64,000 nt of DNA from Undaria pinnatifida (lineage: Eukaryota; Sar; Phaeophyceae; Laminariales; Alariaceae): positions 7,111,765 through 7,175,764 of the forward strand of contig JABAKD010000004.1 of the NCBI GenBank assembly GCA_012845835.1, given 5' to 3'. This document shows, in pieces, positions 12,079 to 20,274 of the stretch. The translations under genes and the position numbers were made by a program. Below the pieces are notes generated by a model, which saw only the letters and a list, made by a program, of their open reading frames with translations, ran no database searches and was not told the DNA's origin. Position 1 is the stretch's first letter; each line of letters begins with the position of its first letter.

Positions 12079-14299
12079 GCTGTTGTTGTTGTTGTTCTCA
12101 CATTAACTCGCATAATAAAATCCGTGGTCACAGGACAGGCTCCAGTCACTCCTGGAGCGGAGGAATACTCCCAGGGAAACACACCCACAAACAAAACCAA
12201 AAGTGGTCCACGCATGTATCATAGCTGACGCAATTCGTGACTCCGCCAGAAGAAAATATAAAATAGTGAAATCGGGAGTCAGCGTACGATGTGCCAGGTC
12301 CGCACTGGTACGTACGTCTCACTGCTCGCGCCTGAAAACACCGACTACATCGCTTGCCACCCAAAAAAAGACTACCACGATATCTGATAATGGCGGATGC
12401 ACGAAATATTGTAGATTATGTAGACTACATCGTTATCAGTCCGAGGTGCGTGTGATCTAGATCGTGATCACTCGGAGGTGTGTATGATCTAGATCGTGAT
12501 CATCAGTCCGAGGTGTGTTGTATGTTTTATGTCTTGATCGGTCGGAGGTTTGATACCATTAAGCCGGTGACGTGCGAGATCAGTACGACCGCCTTGTGGG
12601 GGGAAGTCGCTTTTTTCATTCCGGGTTATGAGTGCTATTCGCTATTCCCCAGTCGCGCCAAGCGATTTTGACCGCCTTATATCCGGATGCACATGTTACT
12701 GAGACCCCTTATATCGGGATACCGCCTTACTCAGACCGCCTTATGTCCGGGATATCGCCCTACTCAGACCGCCTTATAGAGGTATACCGCCTTACTCAGA
12801 CTGCCTTATAGAGGGATACCGCCTTACTCAGACCGCCTTGTAGAGGTATATCACCCTACTCAGACCGCCTTATAGAGGGATACCGCCTTATAGAGGTATA
12901 CCGCCTTACTCAGACCGCCTTATAGAGGGATACCGGCTTGAATACTCAGACCGCCGGTATTGCGCTTCTCTTCCTGCTGCTGCTCCAGGTGAGCTGCAAG
13001 TTCTTCGGCACGACAAATCGGTGCTCCACCCTCTCCGAAAGCAGGAGCACCTCAAGCACATCCCCGACTACCTCATGCCCCGAGGGCTGCAGACGGGCGA
13101 GGACCCCACACAGGTTAGTTGCTGACGTCGTCGTTGTTGTTGTTGCTGTTGTTGTTGTTGTTGTTGTTGTTGTTGCTGCTGTTGCCGTTGCTGCTGTTGT
13201 TGTTGTCGTTGTCGCTAATATTGGTGGTGGTGGTGGTGTTGCTGGTGTTATTGCTGATGCTGTTCTTCTTTTGTTGTCATTGTTTCTTCGATGGTTGTTG
13301 TCGTTGGTAGCGGTGCCATTGCTGTGTGTTTTGGTGCCGTTGCTGTTGTTGGTACGCGTGGCGGTGGTGGTGGTGGTGGTGATGGAGTTGGTGGTAGTTA
13401 CGGCGTTACTATATTTGTTGTCATATTGCTGTCAGTGTTGCTTTTGAAACAACCCCCCACCCCCCTCCACCCCCCTCCGCCCCCCCCTCCCATCTCAGCG
13501 ACAGCGCAAAAAGATGAAGCGAGCAAGGGGCGGCGCGAAACGCCGCCAAGGTAAAGGGCAAGACGAGGGACGGCGGAAAGACAACGATCCCCTCCAAACT
13601 TTCGAGGCTTCGGAGTTAGGCGCGGATGGAAGCTACCCTGTGGAGGGGGCAGGGGGCGCGCCGAAGCGAAGTGGGGTGGGCGGTGAAGAGGGGGGGGGTG
13701 GGAAAGGTGGGGAAATGGAGGAGGATGCGGCGAAGCGCATGAATGAAGAGCGAAAATCCAGGGTTATGCAGGTGGGGTTGGGCGGGGGGGGGAGGGGGGG
13801 GGGGGCGTAGTAACTTGTTGGTTGCCTTTGTAATTTGACCATTGACCATTCGTCTCTTTCGAGACGGAACAGAGGGGGAAGCGGGGGGGGGGGGGGGGGG
13901 TACTCACTTTTTTGCTTGCCTTCGACATTTGGCCATTGACCACGCATCCCTTTCGAGACGGAGCACGGGGGGGGGGGGGGGAGGGGTGCATGAAGGTGTT
14001 TCTCGTACTTTCGCAAGGTTAAACAGTTGTTTTTTTTCTGTGACCACGTAGCTCAGAGTTCAGGGAAATGCGCTCTAATTTGATACTGCCATCGTCATTA
14101 CTACAGAAGTAATCACGTCTTCTATACCCCTCGCCCCCCCTCCCCCCCCCCCTCCCCTCCTCCTTAGACTGGAGACTTCGCCGGAGAGAGTACCGCCGGC
14201 AGACGCCGCTGGCAGCAGAGGAGGGGAAAGGGGAAGCACGGGGGGGGTAAGAACCACAAGGCCAAGAAAACATCCACTCGATTCGATCTGCCCGTCTGA
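91..14299 (+). CDS. DDX56: DEAD-box ATP-dependent RNA helicase, DDX56/DBP9 family (5'-partial, 11 exons)
   Basis: Exons read at 91-273, 1838-2001, 2740-2866, 3060-3191, 4796-5258, 8335-8477, 8852-9088, 10362-10458, 12989-13113, 13499-13771 and 14168-14299. Splice phases agree throughout and give 691 residues plus TGA. Visible residues: motif Ib TPARL at 43-47, DEAD at 68-71 in [13 protein letters not shown], motif III SAT at 99-101, motif IV GLFFVND at 161-167, motif V RGVDF at 347-351 and motif [10 protein letters not shown] at 371-378. After the core come [30 protein letters not shown] and LQVLRHDK...HIPDYL, the family's C-terminal signature, then a Lys/Arg-rich tail with DPLQTF. The family acts in nucleolar 60S ribosome biogenesis. 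The Q motif and Walker A lie left of the window. An acidic, low-complexity insert of about 127 residues (217-343) precedes motif V, where animal DDX56 has a shorter insert. If the last intron is retained, translation stops at 13810. The call rests on motif order and alignment from memory. Confidence 0.95.
850..926 (+). pseudogene. Decayed copy of the DEAD-motif exon (copy 1)
   Basis: Reads [22 protein letters not shown] in the exon frame and so keeps DEAD. It diverges after about 25 codons and has no equivalent of the SAT-motif part of the true exon. An AG precedes it less clearly than in the functional copy. It could act as a cryptic exon. Confidence 0.75.
993..1050 (+). pseudogene. Decayed copy of the DEAD-motif exon (copy 2)
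   Basis: Reads [19 protein letters not shown]. The catalytic DEAD has become DGVN, so the copy could not supply a working motif II. An AG at 992 and a downstream C run are present. Confidence 0.75.
1150..1400 (-). repeat. Dispersed repeat F, copy 1 (inverted)
   Basis: About 230 bases match, in reverse orientation, sequences near 38575-38800 and 47968-48180. Shared pieces include CCTCGCATCCCTA, CGCCGTGAGGT and GCGAGTCGCATGAA. In all three the family is bounded on one side by a G or C run next to a TACTCA-like or TAGTACC motif. Here it lies in helicase intron 1, just before pseudo-exon copy 3. Confidence 0.65.
1430..1532 (+). pseudogene. Decayed, split copy of the DEAD-motif exon (copy 3)
   Basis: The first part (about 1430-1455) matches the LLVETL start and then breaks off into unrelated sequence. 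The second part (about 1490-1532) resumes with a VDLVLSFG-like frame. The two halves are separated by about 35 bases, so this is an interrupted copy. Confidence 0.6.
1604..1729 (+). pseudogene. Decayed copy of the DEAD-motif exon with duplicated head (copy 4)
   Basis: A short head (about 1604-1625, like CTGCAGGTGGAGACC) is followed by filler and then a second, better copy at 1671-1729 reading [19 protein letters not shown] with DEAD intact. It lies only about 110 bases upstream of the functional exon and is the copy most similar to it. Confidence 0.75.
2095..2735 (+). repeat. Intron 2 low-complexity block: G run, GGT repeats, then CTTGC/GCTCTTG repeats
   Basis: Helicase intron 2 opens after its donor with G-rich sequence (about 2099-2260, GGTGGT-like). 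It then changes to pyrimidine-rich repeats of TTGCTTGCTGCTCTTGCTTG type (about 2300-2735) up to the acceptor. Long ORFs on both strands here are products of the low complexity and I reject them as genes. A similar CTTGC-type block sits in intron 7. Confidence 0.8.
3192..4795 (+). other. Helicase intron 4, mostly unique sequence with a repeat tail
   Basis: I see no gene between 3192 and 4370. A family A-like fragment lies at about 4375-4450 (TAAGGTATACCG, GGCGAAA, CCCCGTCATTCAG). A T run and G run follow at 4510-4538, then a CAACC/CAGCC pentamer repeat at about 4622-4695 just before the acceptor. Confidence 0.6.
5259..7150 (+). repeat. Helicase intron 5, first part: mixed dispersed repeats
   Basis: After the donor there is a G-rich stretch. 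Repeat G follows at about 5400-5480 (GACCATTAACCACGCATCCC, TTTCGAGACGGAG; two more copies at 13810-13985). At 5580-5725 is a segment resembling 45290-45430. At about 6085-6290 is an inverted family B-like piece (GAACGCCTTCGAA). At about 6480-6690 is an inverted copy of repeat C, which also occurs at 11170-11400 and 46255-46375. At 6763-6786 is a near-palindrome containing TCACTCGCGCGAGT. A G run lies at 6951-6972. Confidence 0.6.
7150..7815 (+). repeat. 97-bp minisatellite, about 7 copies
   Basis: The unit contains TTGTATCGGGATACCCGCC, TTATTCAGACCGCCTTATTG, a GGGGGACCCCCCC block, GAGCTCCTCAA and GACAAGCGTCGGGAAA. Copies are close to 95-98 bases and highly similar. The core TATTCAGACCGCCTTAT is shared with shorter-unit arrays at 12670-12950, 18590-18720 and 51205-51490. 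It lies in helicase intron 5. Confidence 0.9.
7895..8237 (+). mobile_element. Family A inverted-repeat element, copy in helicase intron 5
   Basis: Begins TGCTACGATAGAGGTATACC and ends CTCTATCGTAGCACGCGTC, so the ends are inverted repeats. The interior shows the family order: GGCGAAA, CTCCTTAACCCAAAATCGTC, a C(C)TAGGCCATG block, CAGTTTTTGG, and here also a reverse copy of the 85-bp repeat (8110-8180). There is no coding capacity, so it is a MITE-like element. Confidence 0.8.
8478..8851 (+). other. Helicase intron 6
   Basis: Starts GTGAGC, followed at once by a long G-rich run (about 8492-8540). A C/T-rich stretch leads to the acceptor CCCCCGCCTAG. The middle holds no recognisable element. Confidence 0.7.
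9100..9450 (+). repeat. CTTGC/CCCTTGCTTG minisatellite in helicase intron 7
   Basis: About 340 bases built from TTGCTTGCCCTTGC variants. Leucine/cysteine-rich forward ORFs and lysine/glutamine-rich reverse ORFs here are artefacts of the repeat. The sequence type resembles the second half of intron 2, which suggests exchange between introns of this gene or a shared bias. The rest of the intron (9450-10361) has no clear element apart from TTGGTYGGT-like tetramer repeats at about 10205-10350. Confidence 0.8.
10696..10800 (+). mobile_element. 105-bp TA-flanked inverted-repeat element (family T), copy 1
   Basis: Starts TTACGGGGGACCCTAGTAAA and ends TTTACTATCGTCCTCCGTAA. The termini are inverted repeats of about 28 bases with few mismatches. 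TA lies immediately outside both ends (10694-10695 and 10801-10802). A 105-base reverse-oriented relative sits at 24325-24429. TA target duplication is typical of Tc1/mariner-type MITEs. Confidence 0.8.
10845..11140 (+). mobile_element. Family A element, copy in helicase intron 8
   Basis: Begins GACGCGTGCTACGATGGAGG and ends CCTCTACCGTAGCG. The interior has TATACCGATTTTTGGCGGAA, CCCCAAATCGTCGG and ACCTAGG. It lies about 40 bases downstream of the family T element. Confidence 0.75.
11170..11400 (+). repeat. Dispersed repeat C, copy 2
   Basis: Contains CTCACCACCCCCCCTTCCACGTATT, CGTGTCCTTCAGT and GCGAGCTGTCCCTACCG. It matches 6490-6690 in reverse and part of 46255-46375 in the same orientation. 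Confidence 0.6.
11508..11975 (+). mobile_element. Two adjacent family B copies in helicase intron 8
   Basis: The first (about 11508-11700) starts GGAGTCACCCCACGGTG, contains TTCTGAGCTCCTAACATGAG and GGAAGGCGTTTCGTTCGCGC, and lacks a clean right end. The second (about 11716-11975) runs from AATCCCACGGTAGGGTTGCAG to CAACCCCTACCGTGGGATGA, so its ends are inverted repeats. Confidence 0.75.
11976..12988 (+). repeat. Intron 8 distal part: GTT array and 32-bp minisatellite
   Basis: A GTT/TGC trinucleotide array runs about 11982-12096. 12100-12400 holds no recognised feature. 12420-12560 has GATCTAGATCGTGATCA-like inverted motifs also seen at 49790-49980. From about 12666 to 12955 there are 8 or 9 units of about 32 bases (ACCGCCTTACTCAGACCGCC, TTATAGAGGGAT). 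The acceptor at 12988 follows directly. Confidence 0.8.
13114..13498 (+). repeat. Helicase intron 9: GTT array and GGT-rich sequence
   Basis: A GTT/GCT trinucleotide array (about 13127-13225) grades into GGTGGT-rich sequence and ends in a C-rich tract before CATCTCAG. With intron 8, the exon at 12989-13113 has GTT-type repeats on both sides. Confidence 0.75.
13772..14167 (+). repeat. Helicase intron 10 with two copies of repeat G
   Basis: G-rich from the donor on. Two copies of repeat G (about 13810-13880 and 13895-13980), each headed by a G run and containing TTGACCATT or TGGCCATTG followed by CTTTCGAGACGGA. The intron ends in a C-rich tract and CTCCTTAG. The repeat also occurs near the 5' side of intron 5. 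Confidence 0.7.
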
Positions 14300-14312
14300 G
14301 TTTAGGGCTGTG

Positions 14313-15665
14313 CTTTCGTTCGGAGTCGTTCCACGGTAGGCGTTGCAGTTGTTGAACTAAATGTTTGTGAGCGGTCCGTCTCCCTGCGTGAGGAACTACC
14401 GGTTAACCTGATACTTTTTCGAGCGTAGTGCATGGAAGGGTTGGTCCGAATGCGCGATTGGATGCCTTCGAATCGTCGTGTGTCGGGTATGTATCAAGCT
14501 CCTACCTCATGATAGGAGCTCGGAAATTTCTTAGAATCTGCTGCACCCCCACGGTGGGATGAGCTCATCATGGTAGGAGCTCGGAAATTTCTTAGAATCT
14601 GCTGCACCCCCACGGTGGGATGAGCTCCTCATGGTAGGAGCTCGGAAATTTCTCAGAGTCTGCTGCACCCCCACGGTGGGATGAGCTCCTCATGGTAGGA
14701 GCTCGGAAATTTCTCAGAATCTGCTGCACCCCCACGGTGGGATGAGCTCCTCATGGTAGGAGCTCGGAAATTTCTCAGAATCTGCTGCACCCCCACGGTG
14801 GGATGAGCTCCTCATGGTAGGAGCTCGGAAATTTCTCAGAATCTGCTGCACCCCCACGGTGGGATGAGCTCCTCATGGTAGGAGCTCGGAAATTTCTTAG
14901 AATCTGCTGCACCCCCACGGTGGGATGAGCTCCTCATGGTAGGAGCTCGGAAATTTCTCAGAATCTGCTGCACCCCCACGGTGGGATGAGCTCCTCATGG
15001 TAGGAGCTCGGAAATTTCTTAGAATCTGCTGCACCCCTCCGGTGGGATGAGCTCATCGTGGTAGGAGCTCGGAAATTTCTTAGAATCTGCTGCACCCCCA
15101 CGGTGGGATGAGCTCCTCATGGTAGGAGCTCGGAAATTTCTTAGAATCTGCTGCACCCCTCCGGTGGGATGAGCTCATCGTGGTAGGAGCTCGGAAATTT
15201 CTTAGAATCTGCTGCACCCCCACGGTGGGATGAGCTCCTCATGGTAGGAGCTCGGAAATTTCTTAGAATCTGCTGCACCCCTCCGGTGGGATGAGCTCCT
15301 CGTGGTAGGAGCTCGGAAATTTCTCAGAATCTGCTGCACCCCCACGGTGGGATGAGCTCCTCATGGTAGGAGCTCGGAAATTTCTTAGAACCTGCTGCAC
15401 CCCTCCGGTGGGATGAGCTCCTCGTGGTAGGAGCTCGGAAATTTCTTAGAATCTGCTGCACCCCCACGGTGGGATGAGCTCCTCATGGTAGGAGCTCGGA
15501 TAAGTCTTAGAACCTGCTGTACCCCCACGGTGGGATGAGCTCCTCGTGGTAGGAGCTCGGAAATTTCTCAGAATCTGCTGTACCCCTATGGTGGGATGAG
15601 CTCCTCATGGTAGGAGCTCAAAAATCTCTTAGAATCTGCTGCACCCTTCCCGTGGGAGGGATGAA
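14313..15665 (+). repeat. Family B copy carrying an internal 61-bp satellite (about 19 units)
   Basis: The left end GGAGTCGTTCCACGGTAGGC begins just after the helicase stop. A normal family B interior follows to about 14490. A 61-base unit is then repeated about 19 times up to about 15655. The unit contains GAGCTCCTCATGGTAGGAGC, AATTTCTCAGAATCTGCTGC and CCCCCACGGTGGGATGA, and equals the B segment near one terminus. In the distal half, units with CCTCCGG alternate with units with CCACGG, giving a 122-base higher-order period. There is no ORF of note. Confidence 0.9.
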
Positions 15666-16470
15666 TCTTTGTTTTGCGATTTTCCTTCTTTTTCTTTTGT
15701 GGGGCGGGGGCTGCTGCTGCTCTTTTTGCTGATGTAGTGCTCTTTTTCTTCGTTTGTCGTTTTTACCTCCGGAGAATCGTGAATAAGGCGGGGGAGGAGG
15801 GGGGGGGAGGAGCTTGGAAGACAGAATAATTTTTTCATCAGTTTTTCGGCTGCAACTTCGTTTTTTTTTTGTAGAAATGGTGGAGGGCTGCAGTGCAATA
15901 CTCTAAAGGGCAATATGTACGAGTACTTGCATCTCTGTTTAGGACTTGATATTTGAAAAGGAGCGCACGTAAATGACGGTTACGTTTTTGAATCTGAAGA
16001 AGCGAAAAGGAACAAGAACATGCTGGAACCGGAGAGCTTGAGAGGCGAAAACGAAAGGAAAAACAAAAATGGCGGAGTTACATTGTTGGTACCTGAGAGC
16101 TTGACAGAGATGATGAAAAGGAACGAACGATATTGGAACCAGACAAGTTGAGAGGCGAAAAGGAACAAAAAAAAACGGTGTCACACTACTGAGACTTGAG
16201 AAGAGGCGTGAAAAGGGAACGAAAAATGGCTTGTTAAAGTACCATCCACACTACGAGTACATACGTATATATACAATGATTCCAATGCTGCTGAGTTTAT
16301 GTTTTGTTGCTTTGAACTGGATCAAGGCTGCGGTTGGGGGGTTTCTTTTGGTCCGTTTTTGTTTTCCAGTGGCTCCGGAGAGCTCACCTTAACAAGTTGG
16401 CCGCACGGACCTTTGAGGCGGTGGGCTATTCGCGTTTGCGAGCAGAAAGCACTTCCTGGTCGGATAGAGG
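15666..16470 (+). repeat. Purine/pyrimidine-biased spacer with a short repeat
   Basis: 15666-15985 holds no recognised element. From about 15985 to 16235, three or four diverged units of about 55-60 bases occur (GAGCTTGAGAGGCGAAAA, GGAACAAGAAC). 16240-16470 holds nothing that I recognise. Confidence 0.5.
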
Positions 16471-16474
16471 CACC

Positions 16475-16730
16475 GGCGTAGAGACCCGACCCACCCCTAG
16501 CCCTAACCCTAGCCCTAACCCTAGCCCTAACCCTATAAACCCTGACCCCAACCCGGACCCAAAACGGGGCCGGAAATATGGGCGAGAAACGCGGCTGCGC
16601 CGCTGTCGGAAACTTGTTCTTATTCTTCCGATCTGCGGACCACCGTTGTAGCCCTTGGCCAATCAAATGAGAGAGCGCAACCACTGTCCTCCAAGATCCG
16701 GGCTGCCACGTTGTTAGGTCTTCTGGCTCG
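16475..16730 (+). mobile_element. Dispersed element with interstitial telomere-like tract, copy 1
   Basis: After GGCGTAGAGACC there is CCCTAACCCTAGCCCTAACC-type sequence (about 16495-16555), then GGCCGGAAATATGGGCGAGAA, TTCCGATCTGCGGACC, and an end with ATCCGGGCTGCCAC and TGTTAGGT. The same order occurs at about 60045-60270. It is probably a non-autonomous element, not a chromosome end. Confidence 0.6.
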
Positions 16731-17000
16731 GGGTCACTCGCGCGAGTGCCCCCCCCCCCCCCCCCCCCCTCCCCGTTCCTTTGTGGTCCTGAGCTTCGGT
16801 GCGGTTATAATTTTTTGCGAGGATGTTCGAATCCGAAGTTCTAAAAGGTATGTGTGGTTAACTACGCTGCGCCAGAAAATTACCCCAGGACCAATGGTAC
16901 GGTGTTAGGGGGGGACTACCTACCCCCTTTAGGGCACATTTTTGTTGATTGGCAAGCTCGGTCCTCACGTCACTCGCGCGAGTGACCCCAAAGTCGCTTG
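16725..17000 (+). repeat. Two copies of a palindrome-headed repeat
   Basis: GGGGTCACTCGCGCGAGTG near 16731-16752 is followed by a long C run and TTCCTTTGTGGT. A second copy lies at about 16965-16990. Comparable copies are at 6763, 24582 and (diverged) 36590. Confidence 0.65.
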
Positions 17001-17129
17001 CGGTGACAGGCGTTCGTGCTGTTTAACATATTATCGATATTAACACGGAAGGGGATGGTTAGCTACGCTGCACACCTAAAAAACCGCCGAGAACGTGTTT
17101 TTGTCAATGAAGTTTTACAGAGTCACCCG

Positions 17130-17210
17130 TGTGCGAGTATAATATGATATGATATTTGATATGATATGATATGATATGATATGATATGATATGATACCTC
17201 AGACCCGGTA
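17130..17210. repeat. ATATG pentanucleotide microsatellite
   Basis: About a dozen near-perfect ATGAT/ATATG pentamers. 17000-17130 and 17210-17425 hold no recognised element. Confidence 0.85.
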
Positions 17211-17424
17211 GTGAAAATTGGGCCCCCGGGTATGATACTACAATACCGTATCCTTGATCTAAACCGAAAACAGATTTTGAGTAAGCCGAAAGTCCAACCT
17301 GGTGCATAAGCCAACTGCCCTAGGCAAGTAAGTGTGATAAAATGCGTTAATATTGCGAAACAAGAATGACAATTCTCTGACTAATTTGGGGTAAGGAGTC
17401 CCGCCATTGAGCAAAACGAAATTA

Positions 17425-17805
17425 GCCAAGAAGAGGTATACCATTTTCTGGCTTTGAGCCGGGAGTGAAAATTGGGGGTAACCCCCCTACCGTATTCTTA
17501 ATCAGAGGTATACCCTTTTTTGGCTTTGACCCGGGAGTGAAAATTAGGAGTACCCTCCTACCGTAGTCTTCATCTAGAGATATACCCTTTTTTGGCTTTA
17601 AACCGGGAGTAGAAATTGGGGGTGCCCCCCTACCGTAGACTTGATCTATCCAGAGGTATACCCTTTTTTTGGCTTTGACCCGGGAGTGAAAATTGGGGTT
17701 ACCCCTCTACCGTAGCCTTGATCTATTAATAAGAGGTATACCCTTTTTTGGCTTTGACCCGGGAGTGAAAATTGGGGGTACCCTCCTACCGTAGCAGGAT
17801 GAAAT
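17425..17805 (+). repeat. About 82-bp tandem repeat, 5 copies
   Basis: The unit contains GAGGTATACCCTTTTTTGGC, TTTGACCCGGGAGTGAAAA, TTGGGGGTACCCCCCTACCG and TAGACTTGATC. Further copies lie at 18340-18600 in both orientations. 17805-18340 holds no recognised element. Confidence 0.85.
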
Positions 17806-18339
17806 TTCACAAAAAACGGGAAGCATCGCCACTTTACAGGCGAGCTCTCCTGCGCTACAACTACTGTGTTCGATCGAGGCTCTGTATACTCGGCGAGACC
17901 AGCTCCAACGAAATAAGCTGTAGCCAAGCGCTTTTACACAACTAGCCGGGTGCTTTTTTGCCCCCTTCGTTGTTTGATCATTTATCCAGCTAACAGTGGA
18001 TCTCCTTAATAATAGAGCGTGTCTTTTGCCGTGAGGTGTGCAGAGTCACTCGTGCGTGCGGTTCAAATGCTGCGGTAGGTGAAACTGGGGGGTATGGGAT
18101 AGTACAATACCGTAGACGTGGTTATACATGGCGCCAAATTTTGTCGGGTGGGTGCTGTCTTATCGGCCGTGCATTTTAACCCCCTTTGGGGGCCTCAGAG
18201 GCAAAAAAATGACGAATAAAACCTGACGATTATTATTTTGTATAGCATCTTTGACACGAAGCAACCCGCGCTGCTAGATCGTTTACTGGGCGTAAAAATT
18301 ACGGTCGAACTCCAACGCATGTACAGCGGGCGGGTCCCC

Positions 18340-18720
18340 CAATAAGGCGGTCTGAGATCAAGGCTGCGGTAGTAGGGGGGTACCCCCAATTTTCGCTCCT
18401 GGGTCAAAAGCCAAAAAATGGTATACCTTAATATATATCAAGTATATTAAGGTATATTCTTTTTTGGCTTTTGAACCAGAAGTGAAAATTGGGTATATCT
18501 TAATATATGTATCAAGGTATACCCTTTTTTGGCTTTTGACCCAGGAGTGAAAATTGGGGGTACCCCCCTACCGTAGCCTTGATCCTGAGTAAGGGCTAGT
18601 AAGGCGGTATCCCGATATAAGGCGGTCACAATAGCTTGGGGTGACTAGGGAGGTGCACTCATAACCTCGAGTGAATAAGGCGGGTTTCCCCTATAATAAG
18701 GCGGTCGTATTGCTCTCGCA
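18340..18720. repeat. Inverted and direct copies of the 82-bp unit, then 32-bp minisatellite core
   Basis: One unit in reverse orientation (about 18356-18428) is followed after TA-rich sequence by two forward units (about 18440-18590), so they form an inverted pair. From 18590 the AAGGCGGTATCCC/AAGGCGGTC core of the 32-bp minisatellite appears. 18720-19240 holds nothing that I recognise. Confidence 0.75.
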
Positions 18721-19239
18721 CACCCCACCACCCTTTATTGGTTACTGTGGCTTGTAAGACACCCGCATGTATAGCTTGCGCCGCTGCTGCCATGTGTGCT
18801 GCATGCTCTCGCACACCACGATAAGACGATAAGACAGCGCTCCTTGTGCCTTTTATGTTTCATCGCTCTAGGTAGGCGCTTTTACTTTTTTTGAGAAAAA
18901 GTGTCGGTAAAAAGGCGCGCCTTTCGCATGCTATTGATGGGCGCTCTTACTTAAAAGTCCGACGCCGGAACAGCTTTGAAGGGAGGGCGCCTTCTATGTG
19001 ATCGTTTTTTTTTGTTTGAAACTTTGTTTGGCCATTACGAGCGAATCCGATCGGGAGTTTGCACTTTTTTGACACATGCTGTAGACGGCGAATAGGACGC
19101 GGCGCCATATTTTTTTCCCGAGGCTCAAAACCACTTGTGGAGCTCTCTGTACCCCTTATCCGGAAGCTGATTTTTTTAGTAAACTAAAAGCGCTGCCCGA
19201 TATCCAAACCCATGGATGAACTAGGTATAAAAAACAATC

Positions 19240-20270
19240 GTATCTTGCGAAAGGGTCACCGCCTTCACTACTGGAAAACCTTTTTGGGGGACAAATTTAC
19301 TTGAAGTTTGTATAGGGAGGGATTTGGGGGCGCTACAGCCTTCACTGCTGGAAACCCTTTGGGGGGACAAATTTACTTGAAGTTAGTACAGGGAGGGATT
19401 TTGGGGCTCTAAAAGGGTCAACGCCTTCACTACTGAAAACCCTTTTGGGGGACAAATTTACCTCAAGTGTGTATAGGGAGGGATTTGGGGGCTCTACAGC
19501 CTTCACTACTGGAAACCCTTTGGGGGGACAAATTAACTTGAAGTTAGTACGGGGAGGGATTTTGGGGCTCTAAAGGGGTCAACGCCTTCACCACTGGAAA
19601 CCCTTTTTGGGAACAAATTTACTTGAAGTTAGTATAGGGAGGGATTTGGGGGCTCTACAGCCTTCACTACTGGAAACCCTCTTTGGGGGGGACAGATTTA
19701 CGGGAGCCCCTATTTGCAGGACGGGCCTGCAACGAATTCTTGCAGGACGTTTTAGCACACTTTTGTCCCAGGTACCTGCACAGACCCCACCCAACCCCAA
19801 CCCTAACCCTAACCCCAACCCCAACCCGACCCCTGACCGTTTGACCGGTACGTGGGGCTAAAAGTGCCCTCGCGCGGCTTCGCCGCGCGTTCGGCAGGCG
19901 TTCGCCAAAAAAAGAACGCGGGCAATAAAAAGCGGCAGGTGGCCAATCAGAGGCACGTCCTGCAAGAATTCGTTGCAGGCCCGTCCTGCAAATAGGGTTT
20001 CTCCAAATTTACTTGAAGTTCGTATGAGGAGGGATTTGGGGGCTCAGCAGCCTTCACTACTGGAAACCCTTTTGTTGGGACAAATTAACTTGAAGTTAGT
20101 ATTGGGAGGAACTTTGGGGCTCTATAGCCTTCACTGCTGGAAACCCTTTTCGGGGGACAAATTTACTTGACGTTAGTATTGGAAGGGATATGGGGGCTCT
20201 ATAGCCTTCACTACTGGAAACCCTTTTGGGGGGGGACAAATTTACTTGAATTTAACTAGTGTAGGGAGGA
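19240..20270 (+). repeat. 85-bp tandem array, about 10 units, interrupted by an inverted-repeat element
   Basis: The unit contains GCCTTCACTACTGGAAACCC, GGGGGACAAATTTACTTGAA, GTTAGTATAGGGAGGGATTT and GGGGGCTCTA. Units ending CTCTAAAGGGGTCAACGCC tend to alternate with shorter ones ending CTCTACAGCC, giving a period of about 160 bases. Single copies of the unit occur at 8110-8180 (reverse), 21580-21670, 23597-23700, 53360-53430 and 63556-63650. Confidence 0.9.
19702..20003 (+). mobile_element. 302-bp inverted-repeat element with telomere-like core
   Basis: The left end has CCCTATTTGCAGGACGGGCC, then TGCAACGAATTCTTGCAGGA. The right end is its reverse complement, giving about 48 matching bases. 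The interior holds CCAACCCTAACCCTAACCCC-type sequence (about 19785-19840) and a CGCGCGGCTTCGCCGCGCG hairpin. The 85-bp host array gives flanks CAGATTTAC (19693-19701) and CAAATTTAC (20004-20012), a 9-base target duplication with one mismatch (or 8 bases). This is MULE-like or hAT-like by size. It has no coding capacity. Confidence 0.85.
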
Positions 20271-20274
20271 GCCC

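Noticed and set aside
14490-15655. Regular 61-bp repeats considered as a CRISPR array
   Set aside because: There are no unique spacers, the units are contiguous, and the host is clearly eukaryotic. It is a satellite grown from an element terminus.
16495-16555. CCCTAA-type tract considered as a chromosome end
   Set aside because: Short, degenerate and internal, with flanks shared by a second locus at 60.05 kb, so it is interstitial.
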